Assembly (NCBI GenBank): GCA_964444795.1
Contig: CAYUIQ010000255.1
Span: 1 to 12,383, forward strand
Direction: 5' to 3'
Source: JABMRP01 sp964444795
GTDB taxonomy: Bacteria > Planctomycetota > Planctomycetia > Pirellulales > Thermoguttaceae
Length of the DNA stretch: 12,383 nucleotides
The position numbers and the translations under genes are program-made. This document shows positions 1-8,900 of this stretch, piece by piece. The notes below the pieces were generated by a model. It made no database searches, was not told where the DNA came from, and worked only from the letters and a program-made list of their open reading frames with translations. Every line of letters begins with the position of its first letter. Position 1 is the stretch's first letter.

Positions 1-2
1 AC

Positions 3-1187
3 ATCGGCGACCAACCCGACACACGCCCACCGGCGCGGGGATTCGACGAATCGTTTGTCACGCCCAACTGCCCGACCACCGACCCACTTTACATCTACAT
101 CGAGAACGGCATGGTGCCCGTCCCCGCCAGCCGGCGACACCAGCGGGAGAACCTTCCCAACCCCGGCGGCAAGTGGCGATGGGACAACGACGAGGGGTGG
201 ATGGCCCCGGGATACGAGTTCGTGAAGGCGGACCTTCTTTTCTACGAGAAGATGCGGGAGTTCATCACCGAGCATCGAAAGAAGAGCCCTGAAAAGCCCT
301 TCTTCGCCGTTCTTTCCACCCAGATCTGCCACGCTCCCGTCCTGCCGGCGCCGGAGTTCAACGGCGCAACGAGCGCGGGCCCCCGGGGCGACTTTGTCCA
401 TGAACTTGATGCCCTGGTCGGACGGGTACTCGATCTCGTCGCCGATCTGGGGATCGACGACCAGACGCTTATCCTCTTCAACTCCGACAACGGCCCCGAA
501 ACGATGCACGTTGCCTGGATGCGGGAAGACCACGATCACGATCCCGCGGGAGGATGGCGGGGCATGAAGCGCGACGGTTGGGAAGGCGGCCACCGGGTCC
601 CGTTCATCGCGAGGTGGCCGGGCCGGATTCCCAAGGGACAGGTTTCCGACCAGATCACCAACACGACCGACATTTTCGCGACGCTCGCGTCGGTCGTCGG
701 CTACAAACTTCCCGACGACGCGGCCACCGACAGCTTCGACATGCTGCCGGTCATGCTCGGGACGCAGGACAGGAAGAACTCGATCCGTCCGCACCTTCTG
801 ACCCAGAGCTTCCGGGGAGAGTTCCAGATTCGCCAGGGAAAATGGAAGTACCTCGATCACCCGGGATCGGGAGGAAACAACTACGACGGGAACCTGCTGA
901 GCCGCTTTGCCCTTCCCGAAACCGCTCCCGGCGCGCCGGGTCAGTTGTACGATCTGGAAAAGGACCCCGGAGAAACCGCTAACCTCTATTTCACCGAGGA
1001 AGCCAGGCGAAAGCAACTCAAGGAGCTCCTGGAACGGTTGAAATCGAGCGGGCGGAGCGCACCCCGAAACCGGACCCCCGTCAAGATCGAGACCTTCGAC
1101 TACATCGGCGACGACCCGGCTACCGCGCCAATGCTCAAGGAGATGCGTGGCCCGGACGGCGCGCCAAAGGTATGTGAGAAGGTATGA
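3..1187 (+). CDS. Sulfatase (arylsulfatase type, alkaline phosphatase superfamily), C-terminal part, truncated by window edge
   Basis: The frame is open from the left edge (first full codon at base 3), so the gene begins outside the window and the ATG at 111 is internal. The 394 visible residues carry the second half of a sulfatase. There is an HAPVLP segment at about residue 110. LILFNSDNGPE at about 156-166 holds the Asp-Asn pair that helps bind calcium in the family. GMKRDGWEGGHRVPFIARWPG at about 187-207 includes the lysine that normally contacts the sulfate. The Cys/Ser of the CxPxR-type motif that becomes formylglycine lies upstream and cannot be seen, so activity cannot be confirmed. 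The family hydrolyses sulfate esters, and planctomycete members are usually exported. It ends in TGA, 100 bp before the esterase gene on the same strand, which fits co-transcription and a role in desulfating a polysaccharide. Substrate is unknown. Confidence 0.95.
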   Translation: MGDQPDTRPPARGFDESFVTPNCPTTDPLYIYIENGMVPVPASRRHQRENLPNPGGKWRWDNDEGWMAPGYEFVKADLLFYEKMREFITEHRKKSPEKPFFAVLSTQICHAPVLPAPEFNGATSAGPRGDFVHELDALVGRVLDLVADLGIDDQTLILFNSDNGPETMHVAWMREDHDHDPAGGWRGMKRDGWEGGHRVPFIARWPGRIPKGQVSDQITNTTDIFATLASVVGYKLPDDAATDSFDMLPVMLGTQDRKNSIRPHLLTQSFRGEFQIRQGKWKYLDHPGSGGNNYDGNLLSRFALPETAPGAPGQLYDLEKDPGETANLYFTEEARRKQLKELLERLKSSGRSAPRNRTPVKIETFDYIGDDPATAPMLKEMRGPDGAPKVCEKV

Positions 1188-1274
1188 ATGAATCGGCCGA
1201 CTCGGTGGTATGTGAAGAAGCGAACGGGCACTCTATTAGAGTAGATTCAATGATGTTTTAGTGAAACCAAACAC

Positions 1275-1281
1275 AAAGGAG
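1275..1281 (+). promoter_or_regulatory. Shine-Dalgarno site (AAAGGAG) fixing the esterase start
   Basis: AAAGGAG lies 6 bases before the ATG at 1288. It selects that codon over the in-frame GTG at 1261, which lies upstream of this site and has no comparable site of its own. The ATG also places a hydrophobic signal peptide directly at the N-terminus. Confidence 0.75.
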
Positions 1282-1287
1282 ACGAAG

Positions 1288-3585
1288 ATGAACCGCGGAA
1301 TTATGACCGTTTGTGCCCTCGCGGTAGTGGCGTTGACAAGCCTCGTCCTCAATGCGGCGGCAAAGGACATCCCCGCCGTTCTTCCCAATCCCGACGGCAA
1401 GCCGGGCGACGCCACGAAGCCGGTCAAGGTCTACATCCTGGCCGGGCAATCGAACATGGTGGGAATGGGCGAACTCAGCGGCGCCAGGAACCTCTACACC
1501 GGGATCTACCTCACCGCCGACCCGGCGGCGCCAAAGGGTCCTCTGCAAGTCTGGCGGGTGGGGAACTACAAGATCGTGCCCCTGACAGTCTACGGGCCGG
1601 ACGGCGCGCCGACCGGCGATCCGGTCGCGCAGGGCCAAATCGAAGTGACCGAGAAGGGCGTCTATCAAGTGCATTGCGGTTTCGGCGAGAGTTCGTCGGG
1701 CGTGATGGAACTCGACGGAAAGGAAGTCTACCGCCGGGAGGTGGGCGGCGAGCCGGTCAAGCAGGACATGCCCCTCGATGCCGGCAATCGTTATGCGTTC
1801 AAGATTTCCGGCTTCCAGGGCGACCCGCCGAGGTTCTGGCTGCAGAAGACCGACCTGCTGGGCTACGGCGACCTCGAGGCGGCGACCAAGCGGGAAGGAA
1901 AATTCCCGTGGCTGGTCGACGACGAGGGCAACTGGACCGTGCGCCATGACGTCTACTTCCAGGAAGCCCGGCTTGCGGAGGGCGGCAGAGGCTGTCCTCT
2001 CAGCGCAACATCGAACGGGAAAACCATCGGCCCGGAGTTGGGCTTTGGCCACGTCATGGGCACCTTCCAGGACGAGCAGGTCCTGCTGATAAAAACGGCC
2101 CAGGGCAATCGTTCGCTGGGCTTCGATTTCCGCCCGCCGTCGAGCGGCCGAACCGATCCCGACAACCAATGGGAATCTCTGGAATATAGACTGATGGTCG
2201 AAGGGGTTCAGAAGACGCTGGACAACATCGACAAGATCGTACCCGGCTATAAGGGCCAGGGTTACGAGATCGCCGGCTTTGTCTGGTGGCAGGGCCACAA
2301 GGATAGCGGCACGGAGGAGTCGATCGCGGAGTATGAGAAGCACCTGGTCAACATGATCAACGACGTCCGCAAGGAGTTCAAGGTGCCGAAGATGCCTGCC
2401 GTGGTCGCCACCGTCGGATTCGGCGGACACAACATGGCGGACAAGTTCGTGAGGATCCTGGAGGCACAGATGGCCGTCGGCGACCCGCAGAAGCACCCCG
2501 AGTTTGCCGGCAACGTGGCCTCGGTGGACACCCGCGACTTCTGGCGCGAGGTCGACGAGTCGCCGACCAACCAGGACTATCACTACAACCGCAACGCCGA
2601 AACCTACGTGCTCGTCGGCGATGCGCTGGGCCGGGCGATGGTCAAGCTGCTTGGCGGAAACGCGGAAAACCTTCCGCAAGCCCCCAGGCCGAAACCGGCC
2701 GGACAACAGGCGACTTCCGAACCGTCGGAAGAAGAGAAGGCCGCCGCGCGGGCAGCACTGGCCCCGATCATCCTGGACGGCATTGCGGCGTCCTACGTCG
2801 CCAACCCGCGCTACAACACGGCGATCTTGAACGAGGCCGCCGGGGAAAAGCCGACGCGGGTTTCGCAGTTCCTTCGCGGCGCGATGTACGGATTGGTCAA
2901 CTGCTATCGCGCGGCCGGGATCGACGACTACGACTGGCATGCGTTCGGGCCGGATCTTCGTGAAATGGAGTGGGACTACTTCAGCTTCGACCCGCCGGAG
3001 ACCATGCCCCAGGAGAAGGGAAATCGCTATCGCAAGGTGACGTATCCCGAAGGCATGGAGAATTGGCTCGCTGCGGACTTCGACGTAAAAAGGGCTGGCT
3101 GGAAGAGCGGTTTGCCTCCCTTTGGACAACTCGACGGCAAACCGGAATCGCTGGGGCAGTGCGATTTCAGCGGCGGTTGCGGTTGCGGCGTTACTCCGAG
3201 AACGTTGTGGGAAAAGGAAGTTCTCCTGGTGCGCGGCACGTTTGAGTTCCCGCCGCTGAGAGAGGGTTACCGCTACCGCATCGTCGTCGGCGGCAGTAAC
3301 CACGTCAACGCCGGCGAAGGTTATGCGATCTACGTCAACGGCAAACTGCTGGCCGAGTCGAAATCGGGTGTCGGCATTCGGCAGGGCGGTCAGCCGCGCG
3401 GCGGCCATATCTACAACGACTTTCGCGGCGAATTCCAGGGCGGCAAGGTGACCATCGCGGCCACCAGCTTCCTGCGCTACAACCACCCGCGCATCAAACC
3501 CTATCCGCCTAGAGGGCACATCACCGTATGGATGGAAGAGCAGAAGATTCCGCCGGTGACGAAAGCCGTGGCCAGTGATCAGTAG
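1288..3585 (+). CDS. Exported SASA-domain (sialate O-acetylesterase-like) carbohydrate esterase with inserted and C-terminal accessory domains
   Basis: The gene encodes 765 residues from the ATG at 1288. Residues 1-25 form a signal peptide ending in NAAA. KVYILAGQSNMVGMG (about 47-61) is the SASA family block with the probable nucleophile Ser55. The rest of the fold resumes much later: GPELGFG (about 248-254), VLLIKTAQGNRSLGFDFRPP (about 265-284), VWWQG (332-336), and a DYHYN block with the probable catalytic His432. Between the first two blocks lies an insertion of roughly 150 residues, part of it beta-rich (about 98-182), perhaps carbohydrate-binding. After a Pro/Gln-rich linker (about 462-485) comes a further segment of about 280 residues. 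It includes a GGCGCG motif (Cys631, Cys633) and ends in a beta-rich region resembling a jelly-roll (about 650-760). SASA enzymes remove O-acetyl groups from sugars such as sialic acid or plant and algal polysaccharides; this one probably acts outside the cytoplasm. Domain class is secure; substrate and the accessory domains are not. Confidence 0.9.
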   Translation: MNRGIMTVCALAVVALTSLVLNAAAKDIPAVLPNPDGKPGDATKPVKVYILAGQSNMVGMGELSGARNLYTGIYLTADPAAPKGPLQVWRVGNYKIVPLTVYGPDGAPTGDPVAQGQIEVTEKGVYQVHCGFGESSSGVMELDGKEVYRREVGGEPVKQDMPLDAGNRYAFKISGFQGDPPRFWLQKTDLLGYGDLEAATKREGKFPWLVDDEGNWTVRHDVYFQEARLAEGGRGCPLSATSNGKTIGPELGFGHVMGTFQDEQVLLIKTAQGNRSLGFDFRPPSSGRTDPDNQWESLEYRLMVEGVQKTLDNIDKIVPGYKGQGYEIAGFVWWQGHKDSGTEESIAEYEKHLVNMINDVRKEFKVPKMPAVVATVGFGGHNMADKFVRILEAQMAVGDPQKHPEFAGNVASVDTRDFWREVDESPTNQDYHYNRNAETYVLVGDALGRAMVKLLGGNAENLPQAPRPKPAGQQATSEPSEEEKAAARAALAPIILDGIAASYVANPRYNTAILNEAAGEKPTRVSQFLRGAMYGLVNCYRAAGIDDYDWHAFGPDLREMEWDYFSFDPPETMPQEKGNRYRKVTYPEGMENWLAADFDVKRAGWKSGLPPFGQLDGKPESLGQCDFSGGCGCGVTPRTLWEKEVLLVRGTFEFPPLREGYRYRIVVGGSNHVNAGEGYAIYVNGKLLAESKSGVGIRQGGQPRGGHIYNDFRGEFQGGKVTIAATSFLRYNHPRIKPYPPRGHITVWMEEQKIPPVTKAVASDQ

Positions 3586-3605
3586 GCAAATCAATGGGAG
3601 ATTCC

Positions 3606-3653
3606 ATGGTGAACCTTGTTGCCGATAGACCTGCGACGACTGGCGCCAAGTAA
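3606..3653 (+). other. Possible 15-codon leader ORF upstream of the toroid-like gene
   Basis: An ATG at 3606 follows GGGAG (3596-3600) by 5 bases and opens a short frame encoding MVNLVADRPATTGAK, ending in TAA at 3651-3653, 16 bp before the ATG of the next gene. The Shine-Dalgarno match is better than the one in front of the main gene. It could be a translated leader or translational coupler, or mere chance. Nothing in the peptide resembles a known attenuator. Confidence 0.2.
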
Positions 3654-3659
3654 TCGAGT

Positions 3660-3665
3660 AGGGGG
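3660..3665 (+). promoter_or_regulatory. Weak ribosome binding site (AGGGGG) supporting the start at 3670
   Basis: AGGGGG lies 4 bases before the ATG at 3670. The spacing is short and the match is imperfect, but it favours this ATG over the in-frame TTG at 3616, which would add 18 charged residues ahead of the export signal. Confidence 0.4.
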
Positions 3666-3669
3666 TCGA

Positions 3670-5781
3670 ATGGGATCATTCAAAGAGACTATTAGGATAC
3701 TGCAGAGCATCCACAAGACCACGAGAACGCCGCTCTCGCCGTTCCGGGCGACGGCCATTTCCATCATCATCCTCGCGGTGTGCCATGGGGATACAATCGC
3801 CGGGGACGGACAACCCGCCAACAAGGACCCCGGTTCAACCCATGAGCCTGACGTCGTCGCCGCTCCTTCGAACACTCTGATTCTGAAGGCAACCGACAAG
3901 TATGCCGGATATGAGACGGTGGTGGCCGAAACGCACAAGGCGTCGCTCGAAGCCCGGGACCGTGTGCTGCGCAAGACCGTCGCGAAGGACTCCTGCTGGC
4001 CGCACGGCGCCTGGGGTGATACTCTGTGGGCACTCGCCGCACTGTATCGAAACGAGAAGGTGGACGAGGCCAATGCGCGACTGCTCAAACGGGCCAATGC
4101 CTACATCGCTCTGAAACGTGCGAACGTGGAGGGTTCCACCTTCACGCCGGAAGAAGCCAGAGAGACTCCCTGGGCTTACTTTGGTCTGACCGACTATGTC
4201 CGGATTCTCTGCTTGTTCCACGCGAAGAGCAGGCATTACCCGGGCCGCCTAAAGTCCGATACGGAGGCAGCGATGAAGGAGGCCCTCTGGTTCTGGGTCA
4301 AGGCCGACAGCAAGATGGCGGACGCGACCCTGGACAATCTGCTGGTCCTGCTTGGCACCGAGAACCACGATCTGACGCGACGTCCCAATCACTACCTGGT
4401 TGCTTCGATCCTTAAGGACGACCCGTCGTTTCGTGACCGGCGCTACGACGACGGGCACACGGGCGCCGAGCATACGGCCGCCTACGAAGCGTTCTTCCGG
4501 GAGTGGCCGCGCAAGCGGGCGATGACCGGGCTGTGGTTTGAGGTGGGGTCGGACACCTACCAGAAGTACTCCTGGCCGGCGCTGTTCAACCTTCATGAAC
4601 TCGCACCGGATCCTGTCGTCCGGAAACGCTTTGGAATGCTGCTGAATCTGGCGCTGATCGAGGAGGCGCAGATCTCAGTTCGCGGCCGGCGCGGTGGAGG
4701 TCGGAGCCGGGCCGGATTCGGCGAAAACGCGTTCGAATCCTACAAGGCTCTGCTCTACGCGCCGCCAGATGCTCGTGCCGGTTCAAGCCATTCGAAAGTG
4801 ATCGAGACAAGCCGCTATCAGGCGCCTGCCGCTGCGATCCTGCTGCGCAAGCTGGAGTTTCCTGTACGGGATCCGTTCGTGATCCGGAACCGCGTGCTCG
4901 GTGAACTGGAGTCGAGTCATCCGCCCGATGGCAATGGCCGCCGGCACGCGGCGGACTCCGCCCTTCTGAACTATGCCTACCGTGTGCCGTACTACGTGCT
5001 TGGCAGCACGCTACAGAATCCGGCCCTGAGCAAGCCTCACCCAGAGACGGGCAAGCCGACCCTGAAGTACGCCGGCATCTCCCGCCAGAAGCGGTGGTGC
5101 GGCATGCTCTTCGATGACCCCGCGAGTGATGATGTATGCGCGGTCTACCCGGTCATCGAGAAGACGCGCGGCGGCCGCCCACAGCACCCGTACTGGAGCG
5201 TCCAACACGAGAATGTCATCCTCCTCCAGCGCATCGCGCCGCAGCAGCCCGAGAGCCCGATGCGCATGGGCTCCTACAGCACGGGCAGGGTCAGCATCCG
5301 CTTCCGTGGTCGGGAGCTGGCGAAGGTCGAGGACGGCGGCTGGATCTTTGCCGGCAATGGAAAAGCCTTTGTGGGCGTGAAGTTCCTGGACGGAGGCTAC
5401 GATTGGGACGAGACACGGGAGGAGGCACGTCCCGTCGACTTCAATCGGGCCAAGGACAAGTCACGCATCTTGCTACATGCCGGTGACATGACCACCCACG
5501 GATCGTTCGAGCGCTTCCGTGCCGGAGTGCTCGCCAACCGTTTAGCCGTGAACCCCGACAGGGTGGAATACCAGTTCGGACCTTCCCGAACCCGCATCGA
5601 AGCCTCGCTCTACGATGGAGACCACCCTGACCGCTTCGCGCTGCCCCGCGTCAATGGGAAGCCAATCAGCCTGCGCCCTCCCCTAACCTATCAAAGTCCC
5701 TATCTCAACGGGGAGTTCGGCAGCGACAAGATTACCGTCACCGTTGGTCCGGTGAAACAGTTGCTGGATTTTTCCAAGTAG
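3670..5781 (+). CDS. Exported protein of unknown function: toroid-like helical region plus C-terminal beta-rich region (possible polysaccharide-lyase-like fold)
   Basis: From the ATG at 3670 the product is 703 residues. A long basic n-region (1-26) leads to a hydrophobic stretch ATAISIIILAVC (about 28-38), a signal peptide or anchor. The LAVC sequence is a poor lipobox. Residues about 75-370 are helix-rich with repeated Trp/Tyr segments (CWPHGAWGDTLWALAALY; ETPWAYFGLTDYVRILCLF), as in alpha/alpha-toroid proteins. Notable blocks are GTENHD (229-234), SDTYQKYSW (about 294-302) and RGRRGGGRSR (338-347). Residues about 470-703 look beta-rich. I recognise this general pattern in uncharacterised planctomycete and verrucomicrobial proteins, and it recalls heparinase or alginate-lyase-like enzymes, where Asn, His, Tyr and Arg residues act in catalysis. 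I cannot assign a family or reaction. It lies 84 bp after the esterase on the same strand, consistent with a glycan-processing role. Confidence 0.8.
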   Translation: MGSFKETIRILQSIHKTTRTPLSPFRATAISIIILAVCHGDTIAGDGQPANKDPGSTHEPDVVAAPSNTLILKATDKYAGYETVVAETHKASLEARDRVLRKTVAKDSCWPHGAWGDTLWALAALYRNEKVDEANARLLKRANAYIALKRANVEGSTFTPEEARETPWAYFGLTDYVRILCLFHAKSRHYPGRLKSDTEAAMKEALWFWVKADSKMADATLDNLLVLLGTENHDLTRRPNHYLVASILKDDPSFRDRRYDDGHTGAEHTAAYEAFFREWPRKRAMTGLWFEVGSDTYQKYSWPALFNLHELAPDPVVRKRFGMLLNLALIEEAQISVRGRRGGGRSRAGFGENAFESYKALLYAPPDARAGSSHSKVIETSRYQAPAAAILLRKLEFPVRDPFVIRNRVLGELESSHPPDGNGRRHAADSALLNYAYRVPYYVLGSTLQNPALSKPHPETGKPTLKYAGISRQKRWCGMLFDDPASDDVCAVYPVIEKTRGGRPQHPYWSVQHENVILLQRIAPQQPESPMRMGSYSTGRVSIRFRGRELAKVEDGGWIFAGNGKAFVGVKFLDGGYDWDETREEARPVDFNRAKDKSRILLHAGDMTTHGSFERFRAGVLANRLAVNPDRVEYQFGPSRTRIEASLYDGDHPDRFALPRVNGKPISLRPPLTYQSPYLNGEFGSDKITVTVGPVKQLLDFSK

Positions 5782-5964
5782 AGGGAGGTCGGTTTTGACA
5801 AGAGTTCGGAAGAACTTCTGTTTCAATGGCTCGCGGTCGGGAGGATTGCCGATGGCATGGCCGAGACGTACTTGACGACCTTCACGCTGAAGGTTGTCCG
5901 CGGGAGCCGAGGCCTGGATCAAGCGAGCGTCGCGCCCATTGCGCACTTGTTCACGGGCGGCTAA
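5782..5964 (+). other. Open 60-codon stretch in frame with the upstream gene after its TAG stop (possible remnant or readthrough tail)
   Basis: After the TAG at 5779-5781 the same frame stays open to a TAA at 5962-5964. It encodes a plausible-looking segment that includes ELLFQWLAVGRIADGMAETY followed by LTTFTLKVVRG, with mostly G or C in third positions in its latter part. It could be a decayed C-terminal domain, a fragment of another gene, or chance, since 60 open codons are not rare at this GC content. The protein before the TAG ends in a natural-looking beta strand, so readthrough is not required. It overlaps the last codons of the opposing gene. Confidence 0.15.
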
Positions 5965-8900
5965 TCACCGGCGCCGTCTTAACTCGTGGTCGGATGGGCA
6001 ATTGGTCGATGCCGGGGAATTCCGGATCGTCCATCGCACGCAACTCTTCCTCGCCCACGTAGGGACAATTGGCGTCGACCCAGGCGATCAGCCGGCGAAG
6101 GCTCAGCGGATCGGCCTTTACGTCATAGTGTTTGCCGCCGGAGGCCATCTCGATCAGCCGACTTCGCAACGAGAGGTATTGCATCGGACGCAGAGTTCTC
6201 CAAATCGCCGACCTTGCGTCGGTGCCCGGGTCGTTCGCGTAGGTCTCGTCCGACTTCAACCCGTATACGGGAAACGCGCCCGCCAAACCGTACCCCGGTT
6301 GTCCCGTGTTGGGTATCGCCACGGGCCAGGCCGCCGGCCCGATGAGCGTCAGGTAAGGCTCGGTGAAGTGACCTTGGAATTTACCGGTGGCGGGACGCGC
6401 GGTCAGATCGAAGTCCTTGCGAGCCTTCCCATCGCCCAGGTGGCACTCGCCGCAGTATTGCCTCATCACGGGCTGAACGAACCGCTCGTAACCGATGCTT
6501 TCGGTACCCCAAGGCGGCGGGCTCAACTTCGTGGGGGATCGGCCCATCGCCACTCCGGGTTTTCGCGGCGGCGAGGTGCTATGCATCTTGTGACAGCCAA
6601 CGCACCCGCGACGTTCGCCCGGCATCACGCCACTGAACGACCGCATTGTGTGCAACGCCCGATATTGCCCGTCGAGCAACTGAAAGAAAAGCGACTCGCC
6701 GGCCGGGGCCTCGAAGTAGACCGAACCGTCTTCCTCGACCGGCACCACCGAGACGATACGTTTGACCGCCTCGGTCTGCACGGCCGAAACCGCCGGGCCG
6801 GAAAACACGAATTGCTTTTCCCATGTCGAGTACGTCTTCGCGTCTTGCTGAAAGACGCGCAGGTATTTCACGCTCCCACGTGGCAACTCCGACACTCCCT
6901 GGCAAACGTCGGCGCTATAGAACAGCCCCGGCTTCTTCGATTTGCGATCCTCGCCCGTACCGGGCCAATCGACCAGGTCCGGCTGTTGGAGGGGGACCGG
7001 GCGCGGCCGGATCGGAATCGCGTACCAAGCGTTGTACATGCCCTCGTAGAGCAGTTCGCGGTTGCCGTGCACGTCCATCAAGTAGACGCGGAATTTGTTA
7101 TCCGGGCCCTTGGCGGAAACCAGGAAATCCTCTCCGGAAATCGGATACGCGCCCAGGTGGCCCGAAAAACGGCCCGACGCGTGGTAGTGCGGCGACTCGG
7201 GCCGGTCTCCACCCGGGCTGCCAACTTCCGCCCAAGGCAGGTCCCAGGTGACGCGGGTCAGTCCGTGCGGATAGTTGGTGCCTTTCTTGGGATCGATAAT
7301 CCCGATCGACCCGATGAACCAGTTGTGATGCCCGACGCCGGTGAACATCACGCGCCCCGTGCCGGGAATCGGGCGCGGCTCGGCCAGATGATCCGGCCAG
7401 ATGCTCTGATTACCCCACAGTACGGCCGTGCCGGTTCCGTCCTGATTGGTGGTCCAGAGGCTCTGCACGCGGTTCTGGTCCTTGTCGGAATACTCCCAAC
7501 GCGAGTAAACGACCCGGCCGTCGTCCAACAGCGCCGGCACGAAGTCGGGCTCGCTGTTGGTGCTGACCAGATAGACGTTCTTCCCGTCGGCGTCGCATCG
7601 GGCAAGCACGTACGAATAGATATACGGCCCGCAGCGGACGTAGGTGTTCCCACGCGTGCTGGTAAACATGATGTGCCCGTCGGGCAGATAGATCGGGTCG
7701 ATGTCGTCGTAGTCGCTGTCGGTCAGTTGCCGCAGTCCGCTGCCATTGAGGTTGATTTCGTAGAGGTGAAAGCTCTTCTTGTCGTGCGGCTTGAAGCAGA
7801 ACAACACCCGCGTGCCGTCGAACGACAGTTCCGGCCGCCAGAAGCTACCCGGTTCCGGCGGGAAAAGCTTTCGCACGCGGCCCCCCGGATGCAACCCATC
7901 GAGTACCAACAGTCGTCCGCCGGGGATGGCCCGATGTCCCATGCGATGCACGGCCTCGTGGCGCCACTCGGGCCCGCCGCCCGGATTAGGCTGGTCGATC
8001 AGCAGCAACTGCGTGAAATCGACCGCCGGATTGTTCATCGCGATGCGACGCTTCACTCGCCGCACGGCCAGGTAGAGCGTGGAGGCGGCCTGTGTTTCGG
8101 CATCCGCCAGTTGCTTTTCCAGGTCGTCGAGTTCGGCCAGCTCGGGCGCGAGGTCCGGGGCGCGTGCGTCTTTCGACAGTCGCGATGCCAACTGCCGCGC
8201 CCATTGGATCTCCTCTTGCGCGCGGGCCAGGGTAGGGCGATTGTCGGCCTGAAACACCCAGTCGCGAGCCAGCACCGCGTCGGCCGCTTGGGGAGTTCGC
8301 GTCGACGTCTTCGGCGTAACCGGGTTTTCCACGATCACGGGAAGATGAGGCCGTTCGATAATCACCATCTGTTCGGGGGCGTCTTCTTCGGTCAACTCGA
8401 TACGGTACTTCTCGACCAAATACCGTCGCGTTTTCTCCTGCTCCTCTGGTTTCAATACCCGATTGTACAGGACCACCTCGGCGATGTCGCCGTCGAGGAA
8501 TTGCGAACCCGCGGGGGCGTGTGCTCCGGCACCGACCAACAGATTCCGTTCATTTGCCCGGATGGGGCCCGCAACGGCTCGCGTCGTTTTTCGGCCGTTG
8601 ACGACACTGCGCAGACGCTGCCCACCGCAACTGATTTCGACCAGCGCGAATGTGTTGCGAATGGGCGTATCGAGTTGGACGTAACCGTTTCGCGCGGCGC
8701 CGGCATGGCCCATTCCCAAATGGGGCCAGGGAAAACTGGAACCGCCCGCCACGGCGATGCCATAGCCTGTCCAAGGCCCGTCGAAGCGGTTCTTGCCGAA
8801 GAGCCACATTGCGGCCGGACTGGCACTGACCCGGGCAACCACGAAGACCGTCATTTGGCCGAGATCGAGACACGAACGGTCGGCTACTTGCAGGTACTGC

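Noticed and set aside
1231..1241. CTCTATTAGAG palindrome between the sulfatase and esterase genes
   Set aside because: A 4-bp stem in an AT-rich spot, with no T tract and no matching promoter spacing, is probably chance.
1261..1287. GTG start at 1261 for the esterase
   Set aside because: The AAAGGAG at 1275-1281 lies downstream of it and is well spaced for the ATG at 1288, which also starts directly at the signal peptide.
1258..3594. A 778-codon open frame on the minus strand covering the whole esterase gene
   Set aside because: Its codons are exactly aligned with the plus-strand codons, so it stays open simply because the esterase avoids TTA, CTA and TCA. The plus strand has the signal peptide, GQSNM and other SASA blocks and a ribosome site; the antisense product has no recognisable motif.
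3811..3840. Lipoprotein start for the toroid-like protein (LAVC)
   Set aside because: A valine just before the cysteine does not fit the usual lipobox, and the residues after it do not help, so an ordinary signal peptide or anchor is as likely.
5803..5816. AGTTC-GGAA-GAACT hairpin after the toroid-like gene as a terminator
   Set aside because: The stem is only 5 bp and is not followed by a T run, which is too weak to call.
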